Shown here one piece after another: positions 9,901 to 18,262 of a stretch of 64,000 bases of DNA (positions are counted from its first letter, which is position 1; the number at the start of each line of letters is the position of its first letter). The stretch lies in assembly GCF_000429985.1 (NCBI RefSeq), contig NZ_AUCX01000006.1, forward strand, positions 124,001 to 188,000, written 5' to 3'. The notes under the pieces were generated by a model. That model made no database searches. It was not told the DNA's origin and saw only the letters and a program-made list of their open reading frames with translations. Source of the DNA: Maridesulfovibrio bastinii DSM 16055. GTDB taxonomy: Bacteria > Desulfobacterota > Desulfovibrionia > Desulfovibrionales > Desulfovibrionaceae. Both the position numbers and the translations under genes were made by a program.

Positions 9901-10728
9901 ACCGCAACAAAAGAACTACGCAAAATAAGTAAAACAGCTAATATTCCAGTCATAGCGATGACTGCGCACACAATGAACGAGCACCGTAATGCGGTTCTTG
10001 ACAGTGGAATGAATGACTTTTTGAGCAAGCCGATAAACCCGGACCAGATGTATGCAACTATTGCTAAATGGCTCCCTGATCACATCACTAAGCAAAAGGA
10101 ACAGGTTGCAGAAAAAGCAGAGAAGCCTTCACCGGAGCAGATAAGACCTCAGGCGGAATACGAAAATAAGCACCTTGATCTTGCCGGGACCATGAAGCGG
10201 ATCGGTGGAAACCTTGATCTTATTTTTTCGCTATCCGAACATTACCTTGAAAAGGCTCCTGAATACATCGAAAAAATAGGCAGCGAGCTTGAACTTAAAG
10301 ACAGAAATCAGCTGATAAGCACTGCACATATGCTTAGAGGAATGGCCGGAAGTCTCGGAGTTGTTTCCGTAATGAACTCTGCCGCCAGAATCGAAGATTT
10401 TGCCGCGGCTGATAAAAGCGGAGACCTTAACAAACTTTATGAAGAACTGCTGTCATCTTATAAAATAAGCCACGGTTATCTTGCTCTGGAAAAATATCTC
10501 CACGGAATCACCTTGCTGGATAAAAAAACAGCAGAGCCGATTATCCATAAAATTCTCGCGGCCTCGGAGCTTTCTGAAACAAATTTGGAAAAAGCTGTAA
10601 AAGAGCTAAAATCAATTGCAGCAGCAGAAGATCTTACTTCTGCCATTGATGAAATGCTCCCGGAAAATTCCGTAGCGGCTATTGAAATATTTAAAACAGC
10701 CCGTATCAGACTGGAAAACCTCAAATAG
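7000..10728 (+). CDS. Hybrid sensor histidine kinase with two PAS, HisKA, HATPase, two receivers and HPt
   Basis: A 1242-residue membrane kinase. The order seen is: TM1 16-33, a helical periplasmic region, TM2 about 228-249, PAS1 near 265-385, PAS2 near 388-500, HisKA with H529 in NMSHEIRTPMNG, and HATPase (NALKF, DTGIGIP, GGTGLGL). Then come a first receiver that is degenerate, a second receiver with phospho-acceptor D958 (LILMDVQMPVMDG), and a C-terminal HPt with H1110 (AHMLRGMAGSLG). In the first receiver the DD pair is replaced by HE and the conserved Lys by Arg in LTRPFG. It begins 6 bases after the solute-binding lipoprotein gene, suggesting a ligand-sensing pair. No output regulator is adjacent, so the HPt probably passes phosphate to a distant regulator. 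Confidence 0.92.
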   Translation: MNFVGGLLSEQITRKIIYLTLSLTLAILIMGGLEHLSLKIDNNFRHNLENQISRYDLGRSIINNLLHIELTLQTMYNADDLRTLDIFTHKTEINVNNIERIIKVLRDGGVYSQELKANFYDIDSFKRNISYQPDANNGYDLEVLNLTPKIIEIKDIIKSIYRNKRISIRKDRTTSAAAEKSKMMMMEIDSLLRRSTESANKIFYEAHENIEKIKLDRKKALQQLTLWHHVSITILSLTCFILFLRIMYRIRAILDERRNRHVKLEEAHRSIKTILDSIPVGVVLMESDRTMRMINKAGLDMLGAESIDDIHIERCSDLFRLAPGSNCPISEKKLLNHNMELKLRTLNGKEIPIIKNALPILLDGRKVILEAFMDISEKNKAEQKVRESEKFIQALFASVPTGIIVIDAETHTITDINKSAVDLIGAPREELINKTCHNFICPEQVGNCPIIDLDMEVDNSERVLITRTGEVIPVLKSAVKTNLNGKTLLIESFTDISRQKDIERRLEEARKTADQANKAKGIFLANMSHEIRTPMNGVIGLSHLLIKTDLNTKQKEFASRILSSANSLLRLLNDILDFSKIEAGRLDLEKTVFETESVILDAFEFIAVESERKGIERIINISPSVPEKISGDPLRLRQVLTNLAGNALKFTEQGEITISCDLKWTDKKAVILEFVVADTGIGIPKDKIGNLFDSFSQADNSITRQYGGTGLGLTISKNLIELMGGSINISSTQGEGTSFIFTVKMGYLPEDDLENTQDSEIPELPVLVAHENKKVRRYTGELLRKFQLEYEEIEDIKNIPQLVGRKKYSAVIIDLIYKKNGINGLGIIAETRDSNPDGCPEFIITGSSPDIRVHEADLAASGVRAILTRPFGKETLGKALNSILGYPDSYVFKETEEPEEEQKQFIRADVLVVEDNNINWSITKEVLSGFGIDSEWAQNGKVALKMIEQKDYDLILMDVQMPVMDGYTATKELRKISKTANIPVIAMTAHTMNEHRNAVLDSGMNDFLSKPINPDQMYATIAKWLPDHITKQKEQVAEKAEKPSPEQIRPQAEYENKHLDLAGTMKRIGGNLDLIFSLSEHYLEKAPEYIEKIGSELELKDRNQLISTAHMLRGMAGSLGVVSVMNSAARIEDFAAADKSGDLNKLYEELLSSYKISHGYLALEKYLHGITLLDKKTAEPIIHKILAASELSETNLEKAVKELKSIAAAEDLTSAIDEMLPENSVAAIEIFKTARIRLENLK

Positions 10729-10789
10729 CTCAGCTTGAGAATATTTATTCACGGCAATCCACGCTCAAAACCAGACTTTGCAGGATTGG

Positions 10790-11206
10790 CTATGAAAGAG
10801 GCTGGTCTTCAGCTTTGACCCTGATTTCACGGGATTCATATCCCTCAGTTTCAAACGAATCTCCAATGATAGCATCTTCGTAACCTATACCCCAGTCTCT
10901 GAGCTGATCGAGAATAGGCATCAGGCTTTTACCCAGATCGGTAAGAGAATACTCCACCTTTGGTGGAACCTGATTATAAACCTTCCTGTTCACAAGACCA
11001 TCTTTCTCCAACTCACGCAGCTGCTGGGTGAGCATTTTCTGGGTTATCCCGCCAATGCTTCTGGTTAGTTCCCCGAAGCGTAAAGTCCCCTCATTGCCAA
11101 GATGATAAATAATTATGGGTTTCCACTTCCCGCCTATTACCTGCAGAGTCAATTCAAAAAAACATCTGTATTTTTTTTCGCCCAGCACTTTAACTTTACA
11201 GCTCAT
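10790..11206 (-). CDS. HxlR-family winged-helix regulator
   Basis: A 138-residue protein with the HxlR signature: a single conserved N-terminal cysteine (CFFEL), [24 protein letters not shown] and [18 protein letters not shown], then the wing EYSLTDLG. Members usually sense thiol-reactive or electrophilic compounds and control a neighbouring oxidoreductase. It is divergent from an iron-sulfur flavoprotein gene, and the shared 123-bp region carries a palindrome. Confidence 0.93.
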   Translation of the reverse strand: MSCKVKVLGEKKYRCFFELTLQVIGGKWKPIIIYHLGNEGTLRFGELTRSIGGITQKMLTQQLRELEKDGLVNRKVYNQVPPKVEYSLTDLGKSLMPILDQLRDWGIGYEDAIIGDSFETEGYESREIRVKAEDQPLS

Positions 11207-11237
11207 ATTTTCTCCTTAGTTTCTTTTTAGAAACTAC

Positions 11238-11253
11238 CATACTAATTGGTATG
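11238..11253. promoter_or_regulatory. Candidate HxlR operator
   Basis: CATACT-AATT-GGTATG is an inverted repeat with one mismatched pair, in the divergent promoter region between the HxlR gene and the flavoprotein gene. It contains TACT-N4-GGTA, close in shape to known HxlR/YodB-type sites. Operator role is inferred from position. Confidence 0.55.
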
Positions 11254-11329
11254 TACTTGCTAAAAAATCTGTATAAGCTATTAATACAGGAAGTGAACAA
11301 ATTCAAATAAAGATATTAAGGAGAAAAAA

Positions 11330-11908
11330 ATGAAAGTTGTCGCATTTAATGGCAGTCCCAGAAAAGGTGGAAATACTGAACATCTCTTAAAAAAAGTTCT
11401 GGAAACAATTGAAGCAGCAGGCATAGAAACAGAACTCGTGCATATCGGCGGTAAAAAAGTCCACGGATGCATGGCCTGTCAGAAATGTTTTGAAAACAAA
11501 GACGGCAAGTGTTCCATTGATAATGATTTCGTTAACGAATGTATTGAAAAAATGGTTGAAGCAGATGGCATTATTCTTGGTTCACCAACATATTTTGCCA
11601 ATGTTTCCACAGAAATCAAAGCTCTCATAGACCGTGCCGGCTATGTAACGCTTGCCAATGGAGCATTGCTCAAGCGCAAAGTTGGTGCAGCTGTTGTTGC
11701 AGTGAGACGCGGAGGCGGAACTCAGGTTTATGACAGCATCAACCGTCTTTTCGGAATTTCACAAATGTTTACAGCAGGATCAACATACTGGAACATAGGA
11801 TACGGCCTGAATCCCGGTGAAGTTGAAAATGATAACGAAGCAATGCAGAACATGGTCAACCTTGGTGAAAACATGGTTTGGTTCCTGCAGAAAACAGCTC
11901 AAAAATAA
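11330..11908 (+). CDS. Iron-sulfur flavoprotein / NADPH-dependent FMN reductase family
   Basis: A 192-residue flavodoxin-like protein. The FMN phosphate loop is NGSPRKGGNTE at 7-17. A cysteine cluster C47-x2-C50-x2-C53-x7-C61 matches the Fe-S binding region of iron-sulfur flavoproteins. The motif LGSPTYFANVSTEIKALIDR is the second FMN contact. A strong AAGGAG ribosome-binding site precedes the ATG. Divergence from an HxlR regulator suggests induction by electrophiles, quinones or oxygen stress. The physiological electron acceptor is unknown. Confidence 0.88.
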   Translation: MKVVAFNGSPRKGGNTEHLLKKVLETIEAAGIETELVHIGGKKVHGCMACQKCFENKDGKCSIDNDFVNECIEKMVEADGIILGSPTYFANVSTEIKALIDRAGYVTLANGALLKRKVGAAVVAVRRGGGTQVYDSINRLFGISQMFTAGSTYWNIGYGLNPGEVENDNEAMQNMVNLGENMVWFLQKTAQK

Positions 11909-11944
11909 TTCAATCCGTTTAACTATTGATGTGATATAAGCGCA

Positions 11945-11991
11945 ATAAAAATGCTGAAATATGAGGATGTCCCTCTTATTTCAGCATTTTT
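11945..11991. terminator. Bidirectional terminator between flavoprotein gene and comM
   Basis: AAAATGCTGAAATA and TATTTCAGCATTTT form a long stem around a short loop, with A-rich and T-rich flanks, so it can serve both converging genes. Confidence 0.85.
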
Positions 11992-12027
11992 ATTTCAAAT
12001 ATGACACGGTGATTCATCTACATTAAT

Positions 12028-13557
12028 TCAGTTATTCTGCCTGTCCATACTGCGGTAGTTTATTGCTTCCGCTAGATGGAAAGTCTTGATGTCAGCATCC
12101 CCTGACAGGTCGGCTATAGTGCGGGCAATGCGAAGAATTCTCGTGTATGCACGCGCGGAAAGACCCAGATTTTGAACAGCTTTTTCAAGAAAACCATGTT
12201 CAGCTTCAGTCAGGCTGCAATATTTTTCCAGTGATGACCCTGAAAGCTCACTGTTGGTATGTATCTCCATTCCGCTATATCTTTCAGCCTGAACCTTTCT
12301 GGCTCTTTCAATATTGCTGCGCATCCCGGCGGAGTCAGCTCCATGCCCGCCCTTGAGATCACTGTAATCAACAGCAGGAACTTCAACCTGAAGATCGATA
12401 CGATCCAAAAGCGGACCTGAAAGGCGTGAGGAATAACGCTGAACAGCAGCAGGAGAACAAGTGCAGGGATGGCGGTCATCAGTCAGATATCCGCACGGAC
12501 ACGGATTCATAGCGGCCACGAGCATAAAGTCAGCCGGATATGAAAGTGACATCGCCGCACGGGATATGGTTACGCTGCCCGACTCCAGCGGCTGGCGCAG
12601 AACTTCAAGCACATTTTTTTTAAACTCGGGCAACTCATCCAGAAAAAGAACTCCCCTATGCCCCAGCGAAACTTCGCCCGGACGAGGATATGAGCCGCCT
12701 CCGATTAAACCGGCATTGCTTATGGTATGGTGTGGTGCTCTAAATGGTCTGTAAACCATAAGGGATTTATCACGATCAAGAAGTCCGGCCACGCTGTAAA
12801 TTTTTGTAACTTCCAAAGCCTCCTCAAAATCAAGAGGCGGCAGCACGGTGGGGATTCTTTGAGCCAGCATGGTCTTTCCACTGCCGGGAGGCCCTATGAA
12901 CAGAATGTTATGGTTGCCGGCCGCACTTATTTCTATAGCCCTTTTTGCATGCTCCTGACCTTTGACTTCACGGAAATCAAGACCGAAATTCTGACGACCA
13001 TTCCATAATTTCTGCGTATCCACCAAATGTGGTTTTATTTCCGTTTCCGCAGTTAAAAATGAAATTACTGAGGTTAAATCCCTGATAGAATAAACGTCCA
13101 GCCCTTCCACCACAGCGGCTTCATCAGCATTTTCAGGAGCGACAACCAGTCCTTTAGCCTTGTTCCGTCTTGCTTCAATTGCTACCGGCAGCATTCCGTT
13201 AACAGGCTTTATTTCACCATTTAGTGAAAGTTCTCCGGCAAAAAACCAGCCACTTAGGATTTCCGGGTCTATCACTCCGGCAGCACCCAGCAGAGCCACT
13301 GCAAGCGGCAGATCATAGGCTGACCCGGCTTTGCGCATGTCTGCCGGAGCCAGATTTACTGTTATCCTTGAAGGAGGCAGACGGTAACCGCTGTTTTTAA
13401 GAGCTGAAAAGACGCGTTCTTTGGATTCTTTAACCGCACCTTCCGCCAGCCCCACCATTGTGAAAGCAGGCATGCCCTGTCTGGCGAGATCAACTTCAAG
13501 ATCGACTTTGAAAGCGTCAATGCCCATTAAAGCGGCACATAATACTCTGGCTATCAT
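12028..13557 (-). CDS. comM: YifB/ComM-type Mg-chelatase-like AAA+ ATPase
   Basis: A 509-residue protein with the three parts of this family: an N-terminal ChlI-like S5 fold (MIARVLCAALMGIDAFKVD..), a central Mg-chelatase AAA+ domain with Walker A GPPGSGKTML and Walker B GVLFLDELPEF, and a C-terminal helical domain ending in HLAEAINYR. Cysteines in MNPCPCGYLTD..PCTCSP are the usual insert. ComM homologues drive branch migration during integration of incoming DNA in naturally competent bacteria. The family is widespread, and competence itself cannot be concluded here. Confidence 0.93.
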   Translation of the reverse strand: MIARVLCAALMGIDAFKVDLEVDLARQGMPAFTMVGLAEGAVKESKERVFSALKNSGYRLPPSRITVNLAPADMRKAGSAYDLPLAVALLGAAGVIDPEILSGWFFAGELSLNGEIKPVNGMLPVAIEARRNKAKGLVVAPENADEAAVVEGLDVYSIRDLTSVISFLTAETEIKPHLVDTQKLWNGRQNFGLDFREVKGQEHAKRAIEISAAGNHNILFIGPPGSGKTMLAQRIPTVLPPLDFEEALEVTKIYSVAGLLDRDKSLMVYRPFRAPHHTISNAGLIGGGSYPRPGEVSLGHRGVLFLDELPEFKKNVLEVLRQPLESGSVTISRAAMSLSYPADFMLVAAMNPCPCGYLTDDRHPCTCSPAAVQRYSSRLSGPLLDRIDLQVEVPAVDYSDLKGGHGADSAGMRSNIERARKVQAERYSGMEIHTNSELSGSSLEKYCSLTEAEHGFLEKAVQNLGLSARAYTRILRIARTIADLSGDADIKTFHLAEAINYRSMDRQNN

Positions 13558-13712
13558 GGAAAACTTCCTGATTTAATTTATTAACATTTGCAAAGTGATA
13601 GAATTAATCAAGACAGCTTGCAACCCGGTTTAGCGGGATAAGATATAAATTACACACTCAAAATTGAGCATGGGAGTATCAGCAAAAAAATATCGATGAA
13701 ATCTAAGCGAAA

Positions 13713-13750
13713 CAAAAAAGGCTGAGCACCCAGAGGTGTTCAGCCTTTTA
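13713..13750 (-). terminator. Terminator of the lepA-lepB operon
   Basis: On the reverse strand AAAAGGCTGA-ACACC and GGTGC-TCAGCCTTTTTT form a stem with a run of T after it, 33 bases past the lepB stop. Confidence 0.88.
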
Positions 13751-13782
13751 AAATACATTTTATAACGTATCGAAATTATACT

Positions 13783-14385
13783 CTAACGGGTAAATTGTCC
13801 GATTCTGTTCCAGCGGATATTCTGAGGACCTTCCCATGACCAGTAGATCACCCAGGCCTTTCCGAGAATATTTTCACGGGGAACATTGCCCCAGAATCTG
13901 GAATCGTTGGAGCCGTCACGGTTGTCACCCATGACAAAATACTCGCCTTCAGGGATTCTGCGGGGCGGCATATTATCTCTTATGGGTGAGATATGCCCGG
14001 CATCAGTATACTGCACATAGGGTTCATCAAGCTCTTTGCCGTTTACAAAAACTTTTTTGTCGCGAATTTCAACAGTATCTCCCGGTACACCAATGACACG
14101 TTTGATATAATCGATACTCGGGTCTCCCGGATACTTAAACACGATAATGTCCTTGTATTTGGGATCATGTATCGGGATCAGAACGTGATCGGTAAACGGA
14201 ATTTTTACCCCGTACTCATACTTCTTGACCAGCAGATGGTCGCCTATCTGAAGAGTCTGGAGCATTGAGCCGGACGGAATTTTAAAAGCCTGAACAATAA
14301 AAGTCCTGATGAAAAACGCCAGAACAAGCGCAATTATGAGTGCTTCCAGGTATTCTTTGAATGTGCTCTGCCATCTGGGATTCAT
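13783..14385 (-). CDS. lepB: Signal peptidase I
   Basis: A 200-residue protein with one N-terminal membrane segment (about 15-33, LIIALVLAFFIRTFIV), the catalytic serine S40 in PSGSMLQTL, the general-base lysine K95 in YIKRVIGVPGD, and the C-terminal box GDNRDGSNDSRFWG. It removes signal peptides from exported preproteins at the outer face of the inner membrane. It follows lepA with a 41-base gap, the classic lepA-lepB order. Confidence 0.96.
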   Translation of the reverse strand: MNPRWQSTFKEYLEALIIALVLAFFIRTFIVQAFKIPSGSMLQTLQIGDHLLVKKYEYGVKIPFTDHVLIPIHDPKYKDIIVFKYPGDPSIDYIKRVIGVPGDTVEIRDKKVFVNGKELDEPYVQYTDAGHISPIRDNMPPRRIPEGEYFVMGDNRDGSNDSRFWGNVPRENILGKAWVIYWSWEGPQNIRWNRIGQFTR

Positions 14386-14426
14386 GAATATGTCCTTATT
14401 ACACCGGGGTTACCCGGAGATTATCG

Positions 14427-16232
14427 TTAATCGTCTCCAGCCTTGAGAACCACAAGAAAAGCTTCCTGCGGAATTTCAACATTACCCATTTTTTTCATAC
14501 GCTTCTTTCCTTCTTTCTGTTTTTCAAGAAGTTTGCGCTTACGGGTAATATCTCCGCCATAACATTTCGCAGTAACATTCTTACGAAACGGAGCCACACG
14601 TTCCTTGGCAATGACTTTGTTGCCGATAGCAGCCTGAATAACTACTTCAAACATCTGGCGCGGAATAGCTCTTTTGAGTTTCAAAGCGATGGATCTACCA
14701 TAGTGATAAGCGTTTTCACGGTGAACAATAACCGAAAAAGCGTCCACAGGATCACCGTTAATCAATATATCAAGTTTTACGAGATTTGATTCGCGATAGT
14801 CGATGACTTCATAATCGAGTGAAGCGTATCCCTTGGTCTGGGATTTCAGCTTATCGAAGAAGTCATACATAATTTCAGCAAAAGGAACTTCGTAAGTTAT
14901 GATAACCCTTGTTGAAGTCAGGTACCGCATATCCTTCTGGATACCGCGCTTTTCTTCACACAGGGCCAGCACACTGCCCACAAATTCATTTGGAACATGT
15001 ATTTCAAGACGGCAATACGGTTCCGCAAGAGTTTCAAGGTCACCAGCGGCAGGAAGTTTGCTGGGGTTATCGATTTCCACAACTGTTCCGGTTTTGAGAG
15101 TGGCTTTATAAATAACCGAAGGAGCTGTGGCGATAAGCTTGGCCTGAAATTCACGTTCCAGCCTTTCCTGAATAATCTCCATGTGAAGCAGACCAAGAAA
15201 ACCACAGCGAAATCCGAAACCGAGAGCAGAAGAGGTTTCCGGCTCGTATGAAAAAGCGGTATCATTCAACTGCAGTTTTTCAAGAGCCACCTTAAGGGGT
15301 TCATACTCGGCAGGCTCAACAGGATAAAGTCCACAGAAAACCATAGGCTTTACGACCTGAAAACCGGGAAAACGCTCTTTAGTCGGATTGGATGCCAGAG
15401 TAATTGTATCGCCCACCGGAGCATCATTCAGCTCCTTCATGCTGGCGCATAAAAAGCCAACTTCACCCGGTCCCAGTACATCGATATCCTGAGCTTCAGG
15501 TGAATAAACACCTATGCGGGTGACATCAAAAGTCCTTTTGGAAGAATAAATCTGAATCCTGTCACCTTTTCTCAGCTCACCGTCGAGCACTCGGAAAAGA
15601 ACGACAACACCCTGATATGAATCATACCATGAATCAAAAATCAGAGCTTTAAGCGGCTTTTGCGCGTCCCCTTCAGGAGCGGGAAGATCTTTGACTATAG
15701 ACTCAAGAACCCGGTCTACATTCTCGCCTGTTTTGGCACTGATGCAAATAGGGTCTGAGCAGTCAAGTCCGATGACTTCCTCAATTTCCTGTGAAATTTT
15801 ATCAGGGTCCGCACTCGGCAGATCTATCTTATTGAGAACCGGAACAATTTCCAGATCGTTATCCAGAGCCAGAAAGACATTTGCCAGAGTCTGCGCCTCA
15901 ACTCCCTGTGTTGCGTCGACAACAAGAAAAGCCCCCTCGCTGGCAGCAAGGCTTCTGGAGACTTCATAACTGAAGTCCACATGTCCGGGGGTATCAATAA
16001 GATTGAGAATATACTCTTCTCCGTCCGAGGCTTTGTACGGGATGCGCACAGTCTGGGACTTGATAGTAATACCCCTCTCGCGTTCAAGGTCCATTCTGTC
16101 GAGATACTGAGCTTTTTTCTCCCTTTCCGAAACTAGTCCGGTCAGTTCGAGTATGCGGTCAGCCAGAGTGGACTTGCCGTGGTCAATATGAGCAATTATG
16201 CTGAAATTTCTTATTCTTTTAAGTTTGTCCAT
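14427..16232 (-). CDS. lepA: Elongation factor 4 (LepA)
   Basis: A 601-residue translational GTPase. G1 is [14 protein letters not shown]3 DTPGHVDF and G4 [10 protein letters not shown], followed by EF-G-like domains and the LepA-specific C-terminal domain ([18 protein letters not shown]..). Length is standard. It is the first gene of the lepA-lepB operon on the reverse strand. Confidence 0.97.
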   Translation of the reverse strand: MDKLKRIRNFSIIAHIDHGKSTLADRILELTGLVSEREKKAQYLDRMDLERERGITIKSQTVRIPYKASDGEEYILNLIDTPGHVDFSYEVSRSLAASEGAFLVVDATQGVEAQTLANVFLALDNDLEIVPVLNKIDLPSADPDKISQEIEEVIGLDCSDPICISAKTGENVDRVLESIVKDLPAPEGDAQKPLKALIFDSWYDSYQGVVVLFRVLDGELRKGDRIQIYSSKRTFDVTRIGVYSPEAQDIDVLGPGEVGFLCASMKELNDAPVGDTITLASNPTKERFPGFQVVKPMVFCGLYPVEPAEYEPLKVALEKLQLNDTAFSYEPETSSALGFGFRCGFLGLLHMEIIQERLEREFQAKLIATAPSVIYKATLKTGTVVEIDNPSKLPAAGDLETLAEPYCRLEIHVPNEFVGSVLALCEEKRGIQKDMRYLTSTRVIITYEVPFAEIMYDFFDKLKSQTKGYASLDYEVIDYRESNLVKLDILINGDPVDAFSVIVHRENAYHYGRSIALKLKRAIPRQMFEVVIQAAIGNKVIAKERVAPFRKNVTAKCYGGDITRKRKLLEKQKEGKKRMKKMGNVEIPQEAFLVVLKAGDD

Positions 16233-16451
16233 ATAAAAACAGTCGCCAGAGGTTTTTAATTATGCCCCGGCGGCTCCTTTTTCGAAATGTTTGCCGTACC
16301 TTGAAATCAGATACCGCTGAAATTGAGCGAAGACTTTTTACGGTATTTGTCTCCAACTGTCTAATGCTAACACTTTAAGGAAAATGAAGACAGGAAATCC
16401 CCCTCCCTGAAGCTCCATCATCTTATTCAAACTGTTTTCATATTATAAACA
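16233..16451. other. Intergenic region upstream of lepA
   Basis: I see no gene here. It must hold the lepA promoter on the reverse strand, but no -35/-10 pair stands out. Confidence 0.4.
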
Positions 16452-16733
16452 TCAACTTTGAACAATAGCTTCATTCGGGCAGGTAGCAGGCAGTCTTCCC
16501 CAATAAACCAATCTGCCATGTAATCTTAAAATCGGATTATTCCGGGCAGGATTATACAAATTATCAATATACTGAAATATTTGATTTATATAGCAAACAG
16601 AGCTATTATCTCTTAAACAATTGATTCGTGCATCAAAATAGGTATAATCACCGCAACGTGCATAATGAGAACTATACGGCCTGTCAAAGGCAGGTCTCCT
16701 GACAATTTGATCCCTTAGTACAGAAATATTCAA
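16452..16733 (-). pseudogene. Possible decayed transposase remnant (IS3-like C-terminus)
   Basis: A reverse-strand open frame of about 93 codons that could begin only at a TTG. It contains INQIFQYIDNLYNPARNN, which resembles the C-terminal IFxYIExxYNxxR pattern of IS3-family transposases. The expected LGYLSP segment after it is absent in every frame I tried, and no terminal repeats are visible. The rest does not look like a folded protein. I therefore treat it as a possible remnant, or as noncoding DNA. Confidence 0.25.
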
Positions 16734-17146
16734 ACCTTCCCTAGAGCTCTGCCGGGAATATATTCACTGACAGAGGCAAGGGACCGGTATGCCGAAACAG
16801 CGCGAGTACGCAGATAGCGGGGGATGTCCACCCCCATGAGATCGGAATTGCGGTCCTCTGTGTGTGAGCCTGAATTCATTTCATGCCGAAGGCTTATTAT
16901 ATCAAGTTCTTCGTCCTGAGTATGGCTGTACGATTTAGAACGTAGAAATTCAGAACTTTTTCCAGCTTCATCCTGCTCGAATTCAACCTTGCGGGAAGTG
17001 AAACTGACTCCAAAGGATCCGGCTTTAAAACCTACTTCACTGGTTTTAACACGGGCCTGAAGATTAAGGGCCTCGGATCTTTTTAGCGCAGTCTGTTCTC
17101 TGGCTGCGGAGTTGTATTGCTCAAGAGCTTTCGGGGCAATTCTCAT
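16730..17146 (-). CDS. Hypothetical protein (138 aa) behind a folded leader
   Basis: I do not recognise this protein. It begins MRIAPKALEQYNSAAREQ at the ATG at 17146, chosen because GGAGGA lies 4-9 bases upstream. An in-frame GTG at 17173 has no ribosome-binding site. The sequence is charged and hydrophilic, with many Ser, Arg and Glu, no signal peptide and no membrane segment. The middle, about 40-100, is probably disordered. The leader carries nested hairpins, the last of which abuts the Shine-Dalgarno. Confidence 0.6.
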   Translation of the reverse strand: MRIAPKALEQYNSAAREQTALKRSEALNLQARVKTSEVGFKAGSFGVSFTSRKVEFEQDEAGKSSEFLRSKSYSHTQDEELDIISLRHEMNSGSHTEDRNSDLMGVDIPRYLRTRAVSAYRSLASVSEYIPGRALGKV

Positions 17147-17285
17147 TTGCTCCTCCGGATTTTTTCCGGCCACGAAATAAAGACCACGGTCTCCGTTTAA
17201 AAGCGGAAAACTGCTTCACCGTGGGCCTTACACGCCCTCATCCATGATTATTTCGTGGTTGGGTCCGGCTTCCATCCGTGGAAGC
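17147..17285 (-). ncRNA. Structured 5' leader RNA, unassigned
   Basis: Read on the reverse strand it contains, in order: a hairpin GCTTCCA-N4-TGGAAGC (17268-17285); an 11-bp long-range stem CCACGAAATAA / TTATTTCGTGG (17248-17258 with 17170-17180); inside it a 7-bp stem CCACGGT / ACCGTGG (17218-17224 with 17184-17190); an apical stem TCCG / CGGA; and a final CCGGA-N5-TCCGG hairpin (17155-17169) that runs into the GGAGG of the 138-residue gene. I do not match it to a known riboswitch. The palindromes fold on either strand, so a role on the forward strand before nfnA is not excluded. Confidence 0.5.
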
Positions 17286-17425
17286 TCTAAGTTTATAAAC
17301 ACTGACTTTTTATTCTTATTAGTTTGCAAATAAAAATTTAGCAAGTTCTGTCGTTTTAAAAAGGGTCTTGCAATATAGTTTCCAACGCTTTAACTTTGCC
17401 CTCCAAATCAGACGGGTAGGAGAAC

Positions 17426-18262
17426 ATGGAAAATAAAATAGTTGTAAAGAAGTCACTTATCCCCGGCCAGACAAGCATGCTGGTAATTGACGCACCACAG
17501 ATTGCCCGTAAGGCCAAACCAGGGAACTTCGTTATTTTAAGAGTGCACGACAAAGGTGAGCGTATCCCACTGACCATCGCGGATACCGATCCTGAAAAAG
17601 GAACCATAACCATTGTTTATCTGGTTGTCGGTAAAAGCTCGGCAATGCTTGAGACCCTGAAAGAAGGTGACTGCATTCCTGATGTCTGCGGTCCTCTTGG
17701 CAAACCGACACATATTGAGAAATCAGGCACTGTAATCTGTGTCGGCGGCGGAACCGGAATTGCCGCCATGCACCACATTGCAAAAGGACACCATCAGGCA
17801 GGAAACCACGTTGTCGCAATTGTAGGTGCAAGAAGCAAAGATCTGCTCCTGTTCTGTGACGAACTTGGATGTTTCTGTCCTGAACTTCTTATAGCTACAG
17901 ACGATGGAACCCACGGACACAAAGGATTTGTAACCGATATTTTAAAAGAACGTCTTGAAAAAGACAAAGATGTTTCCGAAGTTGTTGCAATCGGTCCTGT
18001 TCCGATGATGGAAGCTGTGGCCAATGTAACCAGACCTTTCGGCGTTAAAACAACTGTCAGCCTGAACTCCATTATGGTTGACGGAATCGGCATGTGCGGT
18101 GCCTGCAGATGCAGCGTTGGCGGCGAAACCCGCTTTGCCTGTGTTGACGGCCCTGAATTCGACGGTCACAAAGTCGACTTCAACGAACTGAAAATGCGTC
18201 TGTCCCAGTACAAGGATCAGGAAAGAACCTCGCTTGAGTTATTCAGGAAAGACCATGGCTGA
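17426..18262 (+). CDS. nfnA: NfnA, small subunit of NADH-dependent ferredoxin:NADP+ oxidoreductase (sulfide dehydrogenase-like)
   Basis: A 278-residue ferredoxin-NADP-reductase-like flavoprotein. An N-terminal FAD domain contains RIPLTIADTD and VGKSSAML. The NAD domain has VCVGGGTGIAAMHHIAK. The C-terminal cysteines in MCGACRCSVGGETRFACVDG bind a [2Fe-2S] cluster. With NfnB it forms the electron-bifurcating transhydrogenase that couples NADPH oxidation or formation to ferredoxin and NADH, a central redox balancer in sulfate reducers and other anaerobes. The nfnB start lies 8 bases inside its end, so translation is coupled. Confidence 0.92.
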   Translation: MENKIVVKKSLIPGQTSMLVIDAPQIARKAKPGNFVILRVHDKGERIPLTIADTDPEKGTITIVYLVVGKSSAMLETLKEGDCIPDVCGPLGKPTHIEKSGTVICVGGGTGIAAMHHIAKGHHQAGNHVVAIVGARSKDLLLFCDELGCFCPELLIATDDGTHGHKGFVTDILKERLEKDKDVSEVVAIGPVPMMEAVANVTRPFGVKTTVSLNSIMVDGIGMCGACRCSVGGETRFACVDGPEFDGHKVDFNELKMRLSQYKDQERTSLELFRKDHG

